From contig CANKWG010000107.1 of the NCBI GenBank assembly GCA_947487325.1, positions 1 through 7,617 of the forward strand: a DNA stretch of 7,617 nucleotides, given 5' to 3'. Under the pieces are notes generated by a model, which was given only the letters and a program-made list of their open reading frames with translations, did not search any database and was not told where the DNA came from. The DNA is from Oxalobacteraceae bacterium. Lineage in GTDB: Bacteria > Pseudomonadota > Gammaproteobacteria > Burkholderiales > Burkholderiaceae_D. Shown one piece after another: positions 1 to 7,136 of this stretch; position 1 is the stretch's first letter; every line of letters begins with the position of its first letter. A program made the translations under genes and the position numbers.

Positions 1-484
1 TGCTAAACAGTGTGTAAGACACCAGCGAAGAAATGCCGCGCGTACCGCGCTCGATGTCTCGGGTGATGCCGCCGGTCTGACGGTTGAGATGAAAACGCAG
101 CGATAGTGCATGCAGATGACGAAAGACTTTGAGCGCAACTGTGCGAACCGCACGCTGAGTCACTTTTGCGAAAAAGAATTCGCGCAGTTCGGTGAATACA
201 GTGGTGGAGAGGCGCAACAAGCCGTAAACAATCAGCAATCCGGCAGGCAGTATGAGCAAGGATGCTGGATTGTCAGGCGTGATGGTCAGGCCATCAATAA
301 GCTCTTTCAGAACCAGCGGCACAGCAACGTTGGCGATCTTGGCCAGGACCAGACACAGCAACGCAAAGATCACGCGCCACTTGTAAGCCCAAAGATACGG
401 CAGCAGGGTCTTGAGCGTTCCCCAGTCATTCCGTGTGCTCTGATTGGCGGGCGCATCGGCGGGTGGGCGGGCATGGTGGCGCAT
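1..484 (-). CDS. Atm1/HMT1-type ABC exporter, N-terminal part (partial at left edge)
   Basis: This is the first 161 codons of an inner-membrane ABC exporter; the gene runs off the left edge, so the rest of the membrane domain and the ATPase domain are not in view. Reading from the ATG at 484, a hydrophilic N-terminus leads to a first membrane segment at about residues 36-58 (containing ALLCLVLAKIANVAVPLVLK) and a second at about 74-98. The stretch at about 102-150, with FFFAKVTQRAVR, FRHLHALSLRFHL and TGGITRDIERG, is characteristic of the Atm1/ABCB7 and heavy-metal-tolerance exporter group. Known members export glutathione-related or metal-thiol compounds; which one applies here cannot be seen. 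No strong Shine-Dalgarno precedes the ATG, but no alternative ATG lies just upstream in this frame. The gene is divergent from the thioesterase at 593. Family call is confident; substrate is unknown. Confidence 0.9.
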   Translation of the reverse strand, partial: MRHHARPPADAPANQSTRNDWGTLKTLLPYLWAYKWRVIFALLCLVLAKIANVAVPLVLKELIDGLTITPDNPASLLILPAGLLIVYGLLRLSTTVFTELREFFFAKVTQRAVRTVALKVFRHLHALSLRFHLNRQTGGITRDIERGTRGISSLVSYTLFS

Positions 485-592
485 GATGGTTGTGGGTTCT
501 GCAGGATGAGGATGTGAGCGCGCGCTTGCTTGCGTTATGCTTGCGCAATTGGAGATTGTATCGTTTATGAAGGATCAACACAGGGAACAAGG
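485..592. promoter_or_regulatory. Divergent intergenic region between Atm1-type exporter and thioesterase
   Basis: These 108 bp separate two divergently read genes and must carry both promoters unless the leaders start elsewhere. An 8-bp perfect palindrome, TTGCGCAA, lies at 541-548. A weak plus-strand sigma70-like pair is TTGCGC at 541-546 and TTTATG at 564-569 with a 17-bp spacer, but the -10 match is poor. No confident promoter was found for the minus-strand gene. Confidence 0.3.
582..586 (+). promoter_or_regulatory. Ribosome binding site that decides the thioesterase start
   Basis: AGGGA ends 6 nt before the ATG at 593. The in-frame ATA/ATG-type starts further upstream (from about 530) would add 21 residues that do not resemble this family, so this site supports the shorter protein. 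Confidence 0.6.
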
Positions 593-994
593 ATGAGTGC
601 AACAGAAAACTCAAACCTGCCGGAGGGCATGCCGACATTGCGGGTGATGCCCATGCCGGCAGATGCCAATATTCATGGTGATGTGTTTGGCGGCTGGATC
701 ATGGCGCAAGTCGATATCGCAGGTGCGTTACCTGCAGTGCGACGTGCCAATGGGCGGGTGGGTACCGTGGCGGTGAATTCTTTTGTTTTCAAGCAGCCGG
801 TGTTTGTTGGCGATCTGCTGTCGTTTTACGCGAAGATCGTAAAAACCGGTAACACCTCGATCACCGTCAATGTCGAGGTGTATGCGGAAAGAAACCGGTT
901 GCAGGCCGAAGTGGTGAAAGTCACCGAAGCAACGCTGACCTATGTGGCAACAGATGACCATCGTCGGCCACGTTCTTTGCCTCCGTTGCCTTGA
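593..994 (+). CDS. YciA-like acyl-CoA thioesterase (hotdog fold)
   Basis: A 133-residue cytoplasmic enzyme predicted to hydrolyse acyl-CoA to free acid and CoA. It aligns from memory along its whole length with YciA-type thioesterases: PADANIHGDVFGGWIMAQVD at residues 22-41 forms the hotdog helix region, and Asp41 is the expected catalytic acidic residue (equivalent to the Asp in the FGGW-x3-QxD motif of YciA). Later family landmarks are PVFVGDLLSFYA at 69-80, TSITVNVEVYAER at 88-100 and TEATLTYVA at 111-119. The single-domain length is normal. The open frame extends upstream to 530, but the ribosome site at 582-586 and family alignment favour the ATG at 593. It converges on fadD, whose reaction it reverses, with only 12 bp between stops. 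Preferred chain length is unknown. The main alternative is a related small hotdog thioesterase with another acyl preference. Confidence 0.9.
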   Translation: MSATENSNLPEGMPTLRVMPMPADANIHGDVFGGWIMAQVDIAGALPAVRRANGRVGTVAVNSFVFKQPVFVGDLLSFYAKIVKTGNTSITVNVEVYAERNRLQAEVVKVTEATLTYVATDDHRRPRSLPPLP

Positions 995-1006
995 CAGGCC
1001 GATAGC

Positions 1007-2686
1007 TTACGCAGCTTTGCTGTCGCGCAGCTCTCGGCGCAAGATCTTGCCCACATTGGTCTTGGGCAGCTCGTTACGAAACTCGATATGCTTCGGCCGC
1101 TTGTAACCGGTGAGCTGCTCATGGCAATAGGCCATGAGACTTTCTGCCGTCAGATTAGGATCACGGCACACGACAAAAAGTTTGACCGCTTCGCCTGAGC
1201 CCGCATCGGGCACACCAACCACCGCGCATTCAAGCACGCCGGGATGCATGGCGACCACGCCCTCGACTTCGTTGGGATATACATTGAATCCGGAGACAAG
1301 CACCATGTCTTTCTTACGGTCGACAATGCTTACATAGCCGTGCTCATCCATGAACCCGATATCACCTGAGCGGAAAAATCCGTCCGCAGTCATGACCCGC
1401 GCAGTTTCTTCCGGACGCTGCCAATAGCCTTCCATGACCTGGGGCCCGCGAATCGCAATTTCACCGACCGCGCCGATCGCCAATGCGTTACCGTCGTCGT
1501 CGAGGATGGCGATCTCGGTGGATGAGATAGGCAAGCCTATGGTGCCGGTGAATACAGACGAATCCGCAGGGTTGGCCGTAGCGACGGGCGCAGTTTCGGA
1601 GAGCCCGTAACCTTCGACGATGCTTTTACCCGTGACTTGCTGCCAGCGATCATTCACCGCACGCTGCACTGCCATGCCACCACCATTGCTTAATTTCAGT
1701 CCTGAAAAATCCAAGCTGGCAAAACCAGGATGATTCAGCAGGCCGTTGTACAACGTATTCACGGCCGGGAACATATTGAATTTATGCTTTGACAGTGTCT
1801 TGACCAGTCCGGGAATATCGCGCGGATTGGGAATCAGGATATTCATGCCACCCAAACGAGTACCCATCAAACAGCAAACGGTGAGCGCGAAGATGTGATA
1901 TAGCGGCAAGGCGCAAACAAAACTCAGCGCTTCAACGCGTGGCGGTTTGTCCATTGCCGGCTGCAGCCAAGCTTCGTTTTGTAAAAGATTTGCAATGACA
2001 TTACGATGGCTGAGCGTCGCGCCCTTTGAAACGCCGGTGGTGCCACCGGTGTACTGAAGGAAGGCGACGCTGTCGTGGCCAAGCTCAACGGGGCGCAATA
2101 TGAGCGATGCGCCTTCACTGAGCGCGCGATTAAAACGCACGGCGTTCGGCAGAGAAAATTCGGGCACCATTTTTTTGACCGTGCGGATGACAAAATTAAC
2201 GATGCCACCCTTGATGCCACCTAGCAGATCACCCATGCTGGCAACCACAGCGACCTTGATTTGTGTTCGTGTGATGACTTTTTCAAGAACCGACGCAAAG
2301 TTTTCCAGAATGATGATGGCTTCAGCACCCGAGTCTTTGAGCTGATGCTCGAGTTCACGCGCTGTGTAGAGCGGATTCACATTCACCACCACATACCCGG
2401 CGCGCAGTACGGCAGCAATGGCCACGGGATACTGCAATACATTGGGCATCATCAGCGCCACGCGCGCGCCTTTGCTGAGACCCTGAGCCTGCAACCAGGC
2501 GCCCAATTTCTTGGACATCAGATCAACGTCGGCATAGGTGATGAAACGATCCATGCACACGTAGGCATTTCGCTGCGCATATTTATCAAATGCTTCTTCG
2601 AGTAAATGTACCAGTGAGCGATAACGCGTGTAATCAATCTCGGCAGGTACGCCCGGCGGATAGGACTTTAGCCAGAATTTATCCAT
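1007..2686 (-). CDS. fadD: Long-chain-fatty-acid--CoA ligase
   Basis: A 559-residue adenylate-forming enzyme that converts long-chain fatty acids, ATP and CoA to acyl-CoA, AMP and pyrophosphate, the entry step to beta-oxidation; it acts at the inner face of the cytoplasmic membrane. Length and sequence follow E. coli FadD (561 residues) from the N-terminal WLKSYPPGVPAEI onward. Visible motifs: phosphate-binding loop YTGGTTGVSKG at 212-222, PLYHIFALT at 261-269, adenine-binding EGYGLSETAP at 358-367, the fatty-acyl-CoA synthetase signature at about 436-471 (including Asp442 of SGDIG and the hinge DRKKD at 456-460), and the C-terminal catalytic lysine in NVGKILRREL (Lys547). All key residues are present. 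The ATG at 2686 is preceded by a good ribosome site. The gene lies 116 bp downstream of the aminopeptidase on the same strand and may be read with it or from its own promoter. It converges on the thioesterase. Confidence 0.97.
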   Translation of the reverse strand: MDKFWLKSYPPGVPAEIDYTRYRSLVHLLEEAFDKYAQRNAYVCMDRFITYADVDLMSKKLGAWLQAQGLSKGARVALMMPNVLQYPVAIAAVLRAGYVVVNVNPLYTARELEHQLKDSGAEAIIILENFASVLEKVITRTQIKVAVVASMGDLLGGIKGGIVNFVIRTVKKMVPEFSLPNAVRFNRALSEGASLILRPVELGHDSVAFLQYTGGTTGVSKGATLSHRNVIANLLQNEAWLQPAMDKPPRVEALSFVCALPLYHIFALTVCCLMGTRLGGMNILIPNPRDIPGLVKTLSKHKFNMFPAVNTLYNGLLNHPGFASLDFSGLKLSNGGGMAVQRAVNDRWQQVTGKSIVEGYGLSETAPVATANPADSSVFTGTIGLPISSTEIAILDDDGNALAIGAVGEIAIRGPQVMEGYWQRPEETARVMTADGFFRSGDIGFMDEHGYVSIVDRKKDMVLVSGFNVYPNEVEGVVAMHPGVLECAVVGVPDAGSGEAVKLFVVCRDPNLTAESLMAYCHEQLTGYKRPKHIEFRNELPKTNVGKILRRELRDSKAA

Positions 2687-2691
2687 GCTTT

Positions 2692-2696
2692 ACCTC
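2692..2696 (-). promoter_or_regulatory. fadD ribosome binding site
   Basis: Read on the minus strand, GAGGT lies 5 nt before the ATG at 2686, a standard strong Shine-Dalgarno position. It fixes the fadD start. Confidence 0.7.
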
Positions 2697-2802
2697 GGAG
2701 TGGTATGCGCGATCATTCGGCACGACTGGCCATTTGATCGCTAAAGAGAATCTCACTTGATTTGGTGCATGGAATCCTAGCCGATAAATTTTGAATTGTC
2801 TT

Positions 2803-3945
2803 TTATTGCATCGCAGCAGTTGGGATAACTGTTGTTTCGATGCCTGCATTTTGGGATGGAGGCTCAGGCGGCAGGTAAGCAGACAATGCTTTACGGCGCG
2901 CGGCATTATCCATCTTGGCCAGTTTGCGTACCGACTGATAAAAAGTCGGTAGGTCCTTTTCCTTGTTAAGCATGGCACGAAAAGCAGGTGCAAGCTCGTG
3001 ATAAGTTGAGATCAGCGCAAAATGCGCATTCGTCATGCGCTCACCAAACCATCGGTCATAGCCTGCGTAGCCGCCCCATTTCGCCTGCTTTATGTGGGCA
3101 TAGCGCTGCTGAAGGTCTGCAAATATCTCGGCTTTGCGTTGCCTTTTCTCCGCATCACTGACGGGCCGATTGAAATTCTCCTCAAGCTGATGCGCATAGG
3201 TAGATAGGAGTGCGAGGAATTCTTCCTTGCGCTCTCGGTAGGCAATGTATTCTGCGCGCATTGCATCATCGCCTCTTGCTTCAAGCCAGCGCATTACGCC
3301 GATTTCTTCAACGGCGGTGGCGAATGATTCATTGAATTGCGAATCACCCGGCGCATAGGCCACTTGATGCGCGAGCTCGTGAAAAATCAGCCTCGCGAGT
3401 TCTGCGTCGGGATATTCGATGAAGGTTGACAGTACGGGATCGTTGAACCATCCCAGGGTCGAATAGGCGGGTACACCAGTAATCCGCACGTCCAGGCTTT
3501 GACTACTGAGACTGTCAGCGAAGCTCTGAGCTGCTTCGCGACTGTAGTAGCCACGATAGTCAACGCAGCCCGCCACAGGAAAGCACCAGCGCTCGGGTTT
3601 CAAGGAAAGTTCTGGCGTGGCCACTACGTTCCACAAAACGTATTTGCGTTTGAGATCAGCATACTTGGTGTAGCTGCCGTTATCAGGTAGTGCGAGTTCT
3701 TTCGCCGCAAATGCGCGGATGTCACGTACGCGCTTGAGGCGTGTCTTGAGATCTTCTCTGGTACCGGGATCGGCGAGCCACTGGTCTATGGGCTTGGCTT
3801 CCGCGAGCACGGCGAAGTGTCCCTGAACGGCTTGTGTGTAATAGCCGAGTTGCGCGCAGCCGCCAGCCAACAGAGGCAATACAAGAACAAAGACAACACG
3901 CAAGATGGTGCTCGCCGACGCTGTCCGTAAAACTGAGGTACCCAT
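2803..3945 (-). CDS. Predicted zinc aminopeptidase lipoprotein (COG4324 family)
   Basis: A 380-residue envelope protein of the poorly characterised predicted-aminopeptidase family (COG4324, Pfam Aminopep). From the ATG at 3945, a basic n-region and the hydrophobic VVFVLVLPLLAGG stretch end in a lipobox-type AGGC, so Cys30 is the likely lipidated residue. The zinc site is clear: HELAH at 189-193 (HExxH, with Glu190 as the catalytic base), followed by NESFATAVEE at 205-214, where Glu206 is the likely third ligand, the gluzincin pattern. Other family-like segments are YTKYADLKRKYVLWNVVATP and TLGWFNDPVLSTF. A TTG start at 3966 would add seven residues; I prefer the ATG because the added residues do nothing for the signal peptide, but neither start has a convincing ribosome site. 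The gene is upstream of fadD on the same strand and divergent from the M20 amidohydrolase. Peptidase activity is a family prediction; the natural substrate is unknown. Confidence 0.88.
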   Translation of the reverse strand: MGTSVLRTASASTILRVVFVLVLPLLAGGCAQLGYYTQAVQGHFAVLAEAKPIDQWLADPGTREDLKTRLKRVRDIRAFAAKELALPDNGSYTKYADLKRKYVLWNVVATPELSLKPERWCFPVAGCVDYRGYYSREAAQSFADSLSSQSLDVRITGVPAYSTLGWFNDPVLSTFIEYPDAELARLIFHELAHQVAYAPGDSQFNESFATAVEEIGVMRWLEARGDDAMRAEYIAYRERKEEFLALLSTYAHQLEENFNRPVSDAEKRQRKAEIFADLQQRYAHIKQAKWGGYAGYDRWFGERMTNAHFALISTYHELAPAFRAMLNKEKDLPTFYQSVRKLAKMDNAARRKALSAYLPPEPPSQNAGIETTVIPTAAMQ

Positions 3946-4033
3946 GGGTATCGTATCTATCGTCAATTGCGCAGAGTGGAGGATAAGTTCAGGACCTTAT
4001 GTTCTCACAAATTATTTTGCTGAATTGGCAATT

Positions 4034-4061
4034 TTGCATGTGGGCCGGCGCAAGGTAATAT
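4034..4061 (+). promoter_or_regulatory. Candidate sigma70 promoter for the M20 amidohydrolase
   Basis: TTGCAT at 4034-4039 and TAATAT at 4056-4061 are separated by 16 bp. The match is 3 of 6 and 4 of 6 to the consensus, so it is moderate at best. Transcription would begin near 4068 and leave a leader of about 70 nt. Confidence 0.35.
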
Positions 4062-4101
4062 GACGAAGACATAAGGCTGCTCAGACAGCAAAATAGACGC
4101 T

Positions 4102-4119
4102 TGCCCGACTCAGCGGGCA
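4102..4119 (+). other. Small hairpin in the leader of the M20 amidohydrolase
   Basis: TGCCCG and CGGGCA form a 6-bp GC-rich stem around the loop ACTCAG. No T-run follows, so it is not an intrinsic terminator. It sits just upstream of the ribosome site, where it could modestly affect message stability or translation, or mean nothing. Confidence 0.35.
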
Positions 4120-4126
4120 TCCACTC

Positions 4127-4134
4127 AGGAAGAG
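4127..4134 (+). promoter_or_regulatory. Ribosome binding site of the M20 amidohydrolase
   Basis: AGGAAGAG ends 6 nt before the ATG at 4141 and supports that start. Confidence 0.65.
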
Positions 4135-4140
4135 ACCACC

Positions 4141-5343
4141 ATGAAGCTGATTGATCCCATTTTAGGGTTCCAAAACGAACTCAAGCAAATCCGCCGCACT
4201 ATTCACGCACACCCGGAGCTGTCTTACGAGGAATTCAAGACTGCCGATCTGGTCGCTGAAAAGCTGACGAGCTGGGGCATACCGATTATTCGCGGCATGG
4301 GCGTGACGGGCGTGGTGGGCATCATCAAAAACGGCACCAGCAATCGGGCCGTTGGTTTGCGCGCTGACATGGATGCACTTCCCGTTCAAGAAATGAACAG
4401 CTTCGAGCACAAGTCGCGGCACGAAGGAAAAATGCATGCATGCGGCCACGATGGTCACACGACGATGCTGCTCGGTGCTGCGCACTATCTTGCGCATCAC
4501 AAGAATTTTGATGGGACGGTGTATGTGATTTTCCAACCCGCAGAAGAAGGCGCAGGCGGCGCTAAACGGATGATGGATGAGGGGCTGTTCGAGCAATGTC
4601 CGATGGAGGCCGTGTTTGGCATGCATAACTGGCCCGGTTCGCCAGCGGGCACGATGGGTGTCGTACCGGGGCCGATGATGGCATCGTCGAATGAATTTGA
4701 ATTAACCATCAAGGGCAAAGGTTCTCATGCGGCGCAACCTCATCTCAGCACCGACCCGGTGATGGTGGCGGTTCAGATTGCTCAGAGCTGGCAGACGATT
4801 ATCTCCCGCAATAAAAATCCGCTGGATGCCGGTGTTTTGTCGGTGACGCAAATTCATTCAGGTAGCGGTACAAATATCGTTCCTGATTCGGCGAGCATGA
4901 TTGGCACGGTGCGCACCTTCACGATGGAGACGCTCGATCTGATCGAAAAGCGCATGGGCGAGATTGCACAACATACGGCAGAGGCTTTTGGCGCGACAGT
5001 TGAATTCAAATTCCATCGCAACTATCCTCCATTGATCAATCACGAGATAGAAACCGAGTTTGCACTCGGTGTGATGGAAGATGTGGTGGGCAAGGATGGT
5101 ACGTTGAAGAAAATCGCGCCCACTATGGGCTCGGAAGATTTCGCTTTCATGCTGCTAGAAAAACCGGGCTGCTATGTCTTTATCGGCAATGGTGATGGAG
5201 ACCATCGAATGGCAGGCCATGGATTGGGCCCCTGTAATTTGCACAACCCTAGCTATGACTTCAATGACGAGTTACTTCCGATAGGCGCAAGTTACTGGGT
5301 GCGGTTGGCGGAAAAATTTCTGGCGACGCCACCGCTGCGTTGA
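4141..5343 (+). CDS. M20D-family amidohydrolase (hippurate hydrolase / N-acyl amino acid amidohydrolase)
   Basis: A 400-residue cytoplasmic metallohydrolase predicted to release an amino acid from an N-acyl or N-aroyl derivative such as hippurate or an N-acetyl amino acid. The N-terminus has the family signature IRRTIHAHPELSYEE (17-31) and LRADMDALPVQE (73-84). The di-metal site is complete: CGHDGH at 101-106 (Cys101 and His103), PAEEG at 133-137 (Glu135 catalytic base, Glu136 ligand), His162 in MHNWPG, and His368 in LHNPSYDFND. The dimerisation lid lies at about 185-300, including GKGSHAAQPH at 192-201 and SGTNIVPDSA at 242-251. Length is normal and the protein appears intact. There is no signal peptide. 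The gene is divergent from the aminopeptidase and converges on the ABC transporter. Family membership is secure; hippurate as the actual substrate is not, because M20D annotation is often too narrow. IAA-amino-acid or N-acetylated amino acid substrates are alternatives. Confidence 0.93.
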   Translation: MKLIDPILGFQNELKQIRRTIHAHPELSYEEFKTADLVAEKLTSWGIPIIRGMGVTGVVGIIKNGTSNRAVGLRADMDALPVQEMNSFEHKSRHEGKMHACGHDGHTTMLLGAAHYLAHHKNFDGTVYVIFQPAEEGAGGAKRMMDEGLFEQCPMEAVFGMHNWPGSPAGTMGVVPGPMMASSNEFELTIKGKGSHAAQPHLSTDPVMVAVQIAQSWQTIISRNKNPLDAGVLSVTQIHSGSGTNIVPDSASMIGTVRTFTMETLDLIEKRMGEIAQHTAEAFGATVEFKFHRNYPPLINHEIETEFALGVMEDVVGKDGTLKKIAPTMGSEDFAFMLLEKPGCYVFIGNGDGDHRMAGHGLGPCNLHNPSYDFNDELLPIGASYWVRLAEKFLATPPLR

Positions 5344-5368
5344 TGGGTCTGGCTTTGTTTTGATCAAC
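5339..5368. other. Weak inverted repeat across two convergent stop codons
   Basis: GTTGAT at 5339-5344 and ATCAAC at 5363-5368 are complementary, with an 18-nt T-rich interval. Each arm contains the TGA stop of one of the converging genes. Six mostly AT-type pairs around a long loop would be a poor terminator; it may simply reflect the facing stop codons. No better terminator was seen in the 20-bp gap. Confidence 0.2.
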
Positions 5369-7136
5369 CGGCTTTGGCATTCGCACGACGCAATCCAGTT
5401 TCAATAATCTGATACGTGGGCTGGGCCTTAGGCCCCGTGGTGTCTTCTTCAGAGTGAATCGGATCAAAACGCCAGGTGTGCTCATGGAATTCAGCGACTT
5501 GCGTTCTGTGGGCAATGCTGATGACCGCTGTGTTCGGCAGTTCCTCCAGCAATTGCTCATAGAGCGCCTTTTCTGTTTCGCTATCGAGCGCGCTACTCGC
5601 TTCGTCAAGAAATAACAGATCAGGCTTGGTCAGCAGCGCTCGCATAAAGGCGATTCGTTGCTGCTCGCCGGGTGACAAGCGCTGACTCCAGTTGTCTTCG
5701 GTATCCAGTAATGGTGCGAGATGGTCAAGCCGACAGCTTTGCAGGTAATGTCGGATGGCGAGATCCTTGAATGCATCCGAACCACTGGGGTAGCCGATAG
5801 CAGAGCGTAGCGTACCGATGGGCAGATAGCTACGCTGTGGAATGAATAGTACGCTGAGCTTGTGTGGTATCTCAACGCTGCCCGATCCGTAGGGCCAGAT
5901 GCCGGCGATGGCTCGGAACAAGGTGGATTTACCGCACCCTGAAGGTCCTGTTACTAGTATTCTTTGCCCAGTTTGTACGCGCGAGGTGAATGCGGTATTG
6001 ACCTGCGTGCCATTCGGCAGATGCAGCACAAGTGCCTCAATGAGCAGTGCGCCGACATTGTTATGTAGGACTGAGATTTCCGAGGGTCGTTCATAAGCGG
6101 CGATGGTGGCTTCGTGAAAGCCAGCCAGTCGATTTACGCTAGCTTTCCATTCGGCCAGTTGACCATAGGCGTCAATGAACCATGAAAGCGCAGACTGCAC
6201 TTGCCCGAATGCGGAAGAAATCTGCATCAGGCCGCCCAAAGTGATTGCGCCGGAAAAGTATCTGGGCGCACCCACTAGGAAAGGAAAAATAACTGCAAAC
6301 TGCGCGTAGAAAGTCGAGGTGATATTCAGGCGTTTGCTTGTTTTCATGATGGCCCACCAGTTGTCACGTATGCGTGCAAACTGGCCCGACAGATGGCGCT
6401 GTGCATGACCTTCGCCCTGATACAAGGCAATTGGCTCCGCGTTTTCGCGCAAGCGAATCAATCCAAAACGGAAATCTGCTTCAAAACGTTGCTGATCGAC
6501 GTTTTGTTTAACAAGCGGCTTACCAATGAAAGCAACCAACAACGAACCGAGGCCGGCGTAACCGATGGCAAACCAGACCATGTAGCCAGGAATCGTCCAC
6601 TGTTGACCACTCAGCATGAAACTCAGCGGTCCGCTGACAGACCAGAGTATCCCGATGAAGGATACGAGCGTGACTACACTGGAAAGCAAGCCGAGCGACA
6701 ATGAGAGGCTGCCGCTGGTGAGATACTTCAGGTCTTCAGCGATACGCTGATCGGGATTGTCTGCGCTCTGGTTCTGCTCAATCCGATAGTAAGACTGGTT
6801 CTCCAGCCAGAGTGACATGTACTGCTTTGTCATCCAACCACGCCAGCGTATCTCGAGCGCTTGCGTGATGTAGATTTTGTATATTGCAACGGCGATATAA
6901 ATGAAAGCCAGCCAAGAGAATCTCCAGAGCTGAGTCCAGAATTCACCCAGATTTTTCGTTTCTAACGCATTATAAAAGTCTCGATTCCACTCGTTGAACA
7001 GCACGTTCAAGTAAACAAGGCCCAGCGTTAATGCCACGACTGAAAGTAGCAACAGTCGCGCCGACCATTTTTCCTCTGATCTCCAGAATGGTGATAGTAA
7101 CTTCCAAATTTTCGCCGAGGACCGTTCTGATTTCAT
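5364..7136 (-). CDS. ABC transporter, fused permease-ATPase, SbmA/BacA-YddA family
   Basis: A 590-residue inner-membrane half-transporter, expected to work as a homodimer. Residues 1-340 form the SbmA/BacA-type membrane domain with about six hydrophobic segments (near 28-47, 71-90, 144-167, 182-205, 271-294, 298-321). Family marks are NEWNRDFYNALE at 48-59 and NPDQRIAEDL at 127-136. Residues about 360-555 form the ATPase: Walker A GPSGCGKST at 397-405, Q-loop Gln434 in FIPQRSYLP, signature LSPGEQQR at 487-494, Walker B LLFLDEASSALD at 507-518 with Glu512, and switch His543. All catalytic motifs are intact. Unlike SbmA, which lacks an ATPase, this fused form matches YddA/COG4178 and is related to mycobacterial Rv1819c and eukaryotic ABCD transporters. 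Substrate is unknown; peptides, cobalamin-like or acyl compounds are possible by family. The ATG at 7136 has no clear ribosome site. It converges on the amidohydrolase. Confidence 0.92.
   Translation of the reverse strand: MKSERSSAKIWKLLSPFWRSEEKWSARLLLLSVVALTLGLVYLNVLFNEWNRDFYNALETKNLGEFWTQLWRFSWLAFIYIAVAIYKIYITQALEIRWRGWMTKQYMSLWLENQSYYRIEQNQSADNPDQRIAEDLKYLTSGSLSLSLGLLSSVVTLVSFIGILWSVSGPLSFMLSGQQWTIPGYMVWFAIGYAGLGSLLVAFIGKPLVKQNVDQQRFEADFRFGLIRLRENAEPIALYQGEGHAQRHLSGQFARIRDNWWAIMKTSKRLNITSTFYAQFAVIFPFLVGAPRYFSGAITLGGLMQISSAFGQVQSALSWFIDAYGQLAEWKASVNRLAGFHEATIAAYERPSEISVLHNNVGALLIEALVLHLPNGTQVNTAFTSRVQTGQRILVTGPSGCGKSTLFRAIAGIWPYGSGSVEIPHKLSVLFIPQRSYLPIGTLRSAIGYPSGSDAFKDLAIRHYLQSCRLDHLAPLLDTEDNWSQRLSPGEQQRIAFMRALLTKPDLLFLDEASSALDSETEKALYEQLLEELPNTAVISIAHRTQVAEFHEHTWRFDPIHSEEDTTGPKAQPTYQIIETGLRRANAKAG

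Larger units (their letters stand above)
3946..4140. promoter_or_regulatory. Divergent regulatory region, aminopeptidase / M20 amidohydrolase
   Basis: This 195-bp region separates two divergent genes. It contains an inverted repeat ATAAG-N8-CTTAT at 3983-4000, a mirrored pair CCTTATGT at 3995-4002 and ACATAAGG at 4069-4076 facing each other, and a direct repeat of ATTTTGC at 4014-4020 and 4031-4037. The sites flank the plus-strand promoter candidate at 4034-4061, as a shared operator would, but no regulator gene is in view and short repeats in AT-rich DNA arise by chance. Confidence 0.4.

Noticed and set aside
110..517. Plus-strand open frame of 135 codons opposite the Atm1-type exporter
   Set aside because: Its translation has no family resemblance and is rich in Gln, Arg and Gly. 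The minus strand carries clear exporter motifs over the same bases.
2261..2605. Plus-strand open frame of 114 codons inside fadD
   Set aside because: Antisense shadow of fadD, which is intact and fully motif-supported; no sign of an independent product.
2679..2993. Minus-strand open frame of 104 codons across the aminopeptidase end and the gap before fadD
   Set aside because: It overlaps the aminopeptidase in another frame and has no recognisable domain; the composition looks like a shadow frame.
4162..4626. Minus-strand open frame of 154 codons inside the M20 amidohydrolase
   Set aside because: His- and Ala-rich shadow of the strongly supported plus-strand gene.
6393..6704. Plus-strand open frame of 103 codons inside the ABC transporter
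   Set aside because: Low-complexity polar translation antisense to the conserved membrane domain; no ribosome site or family match.
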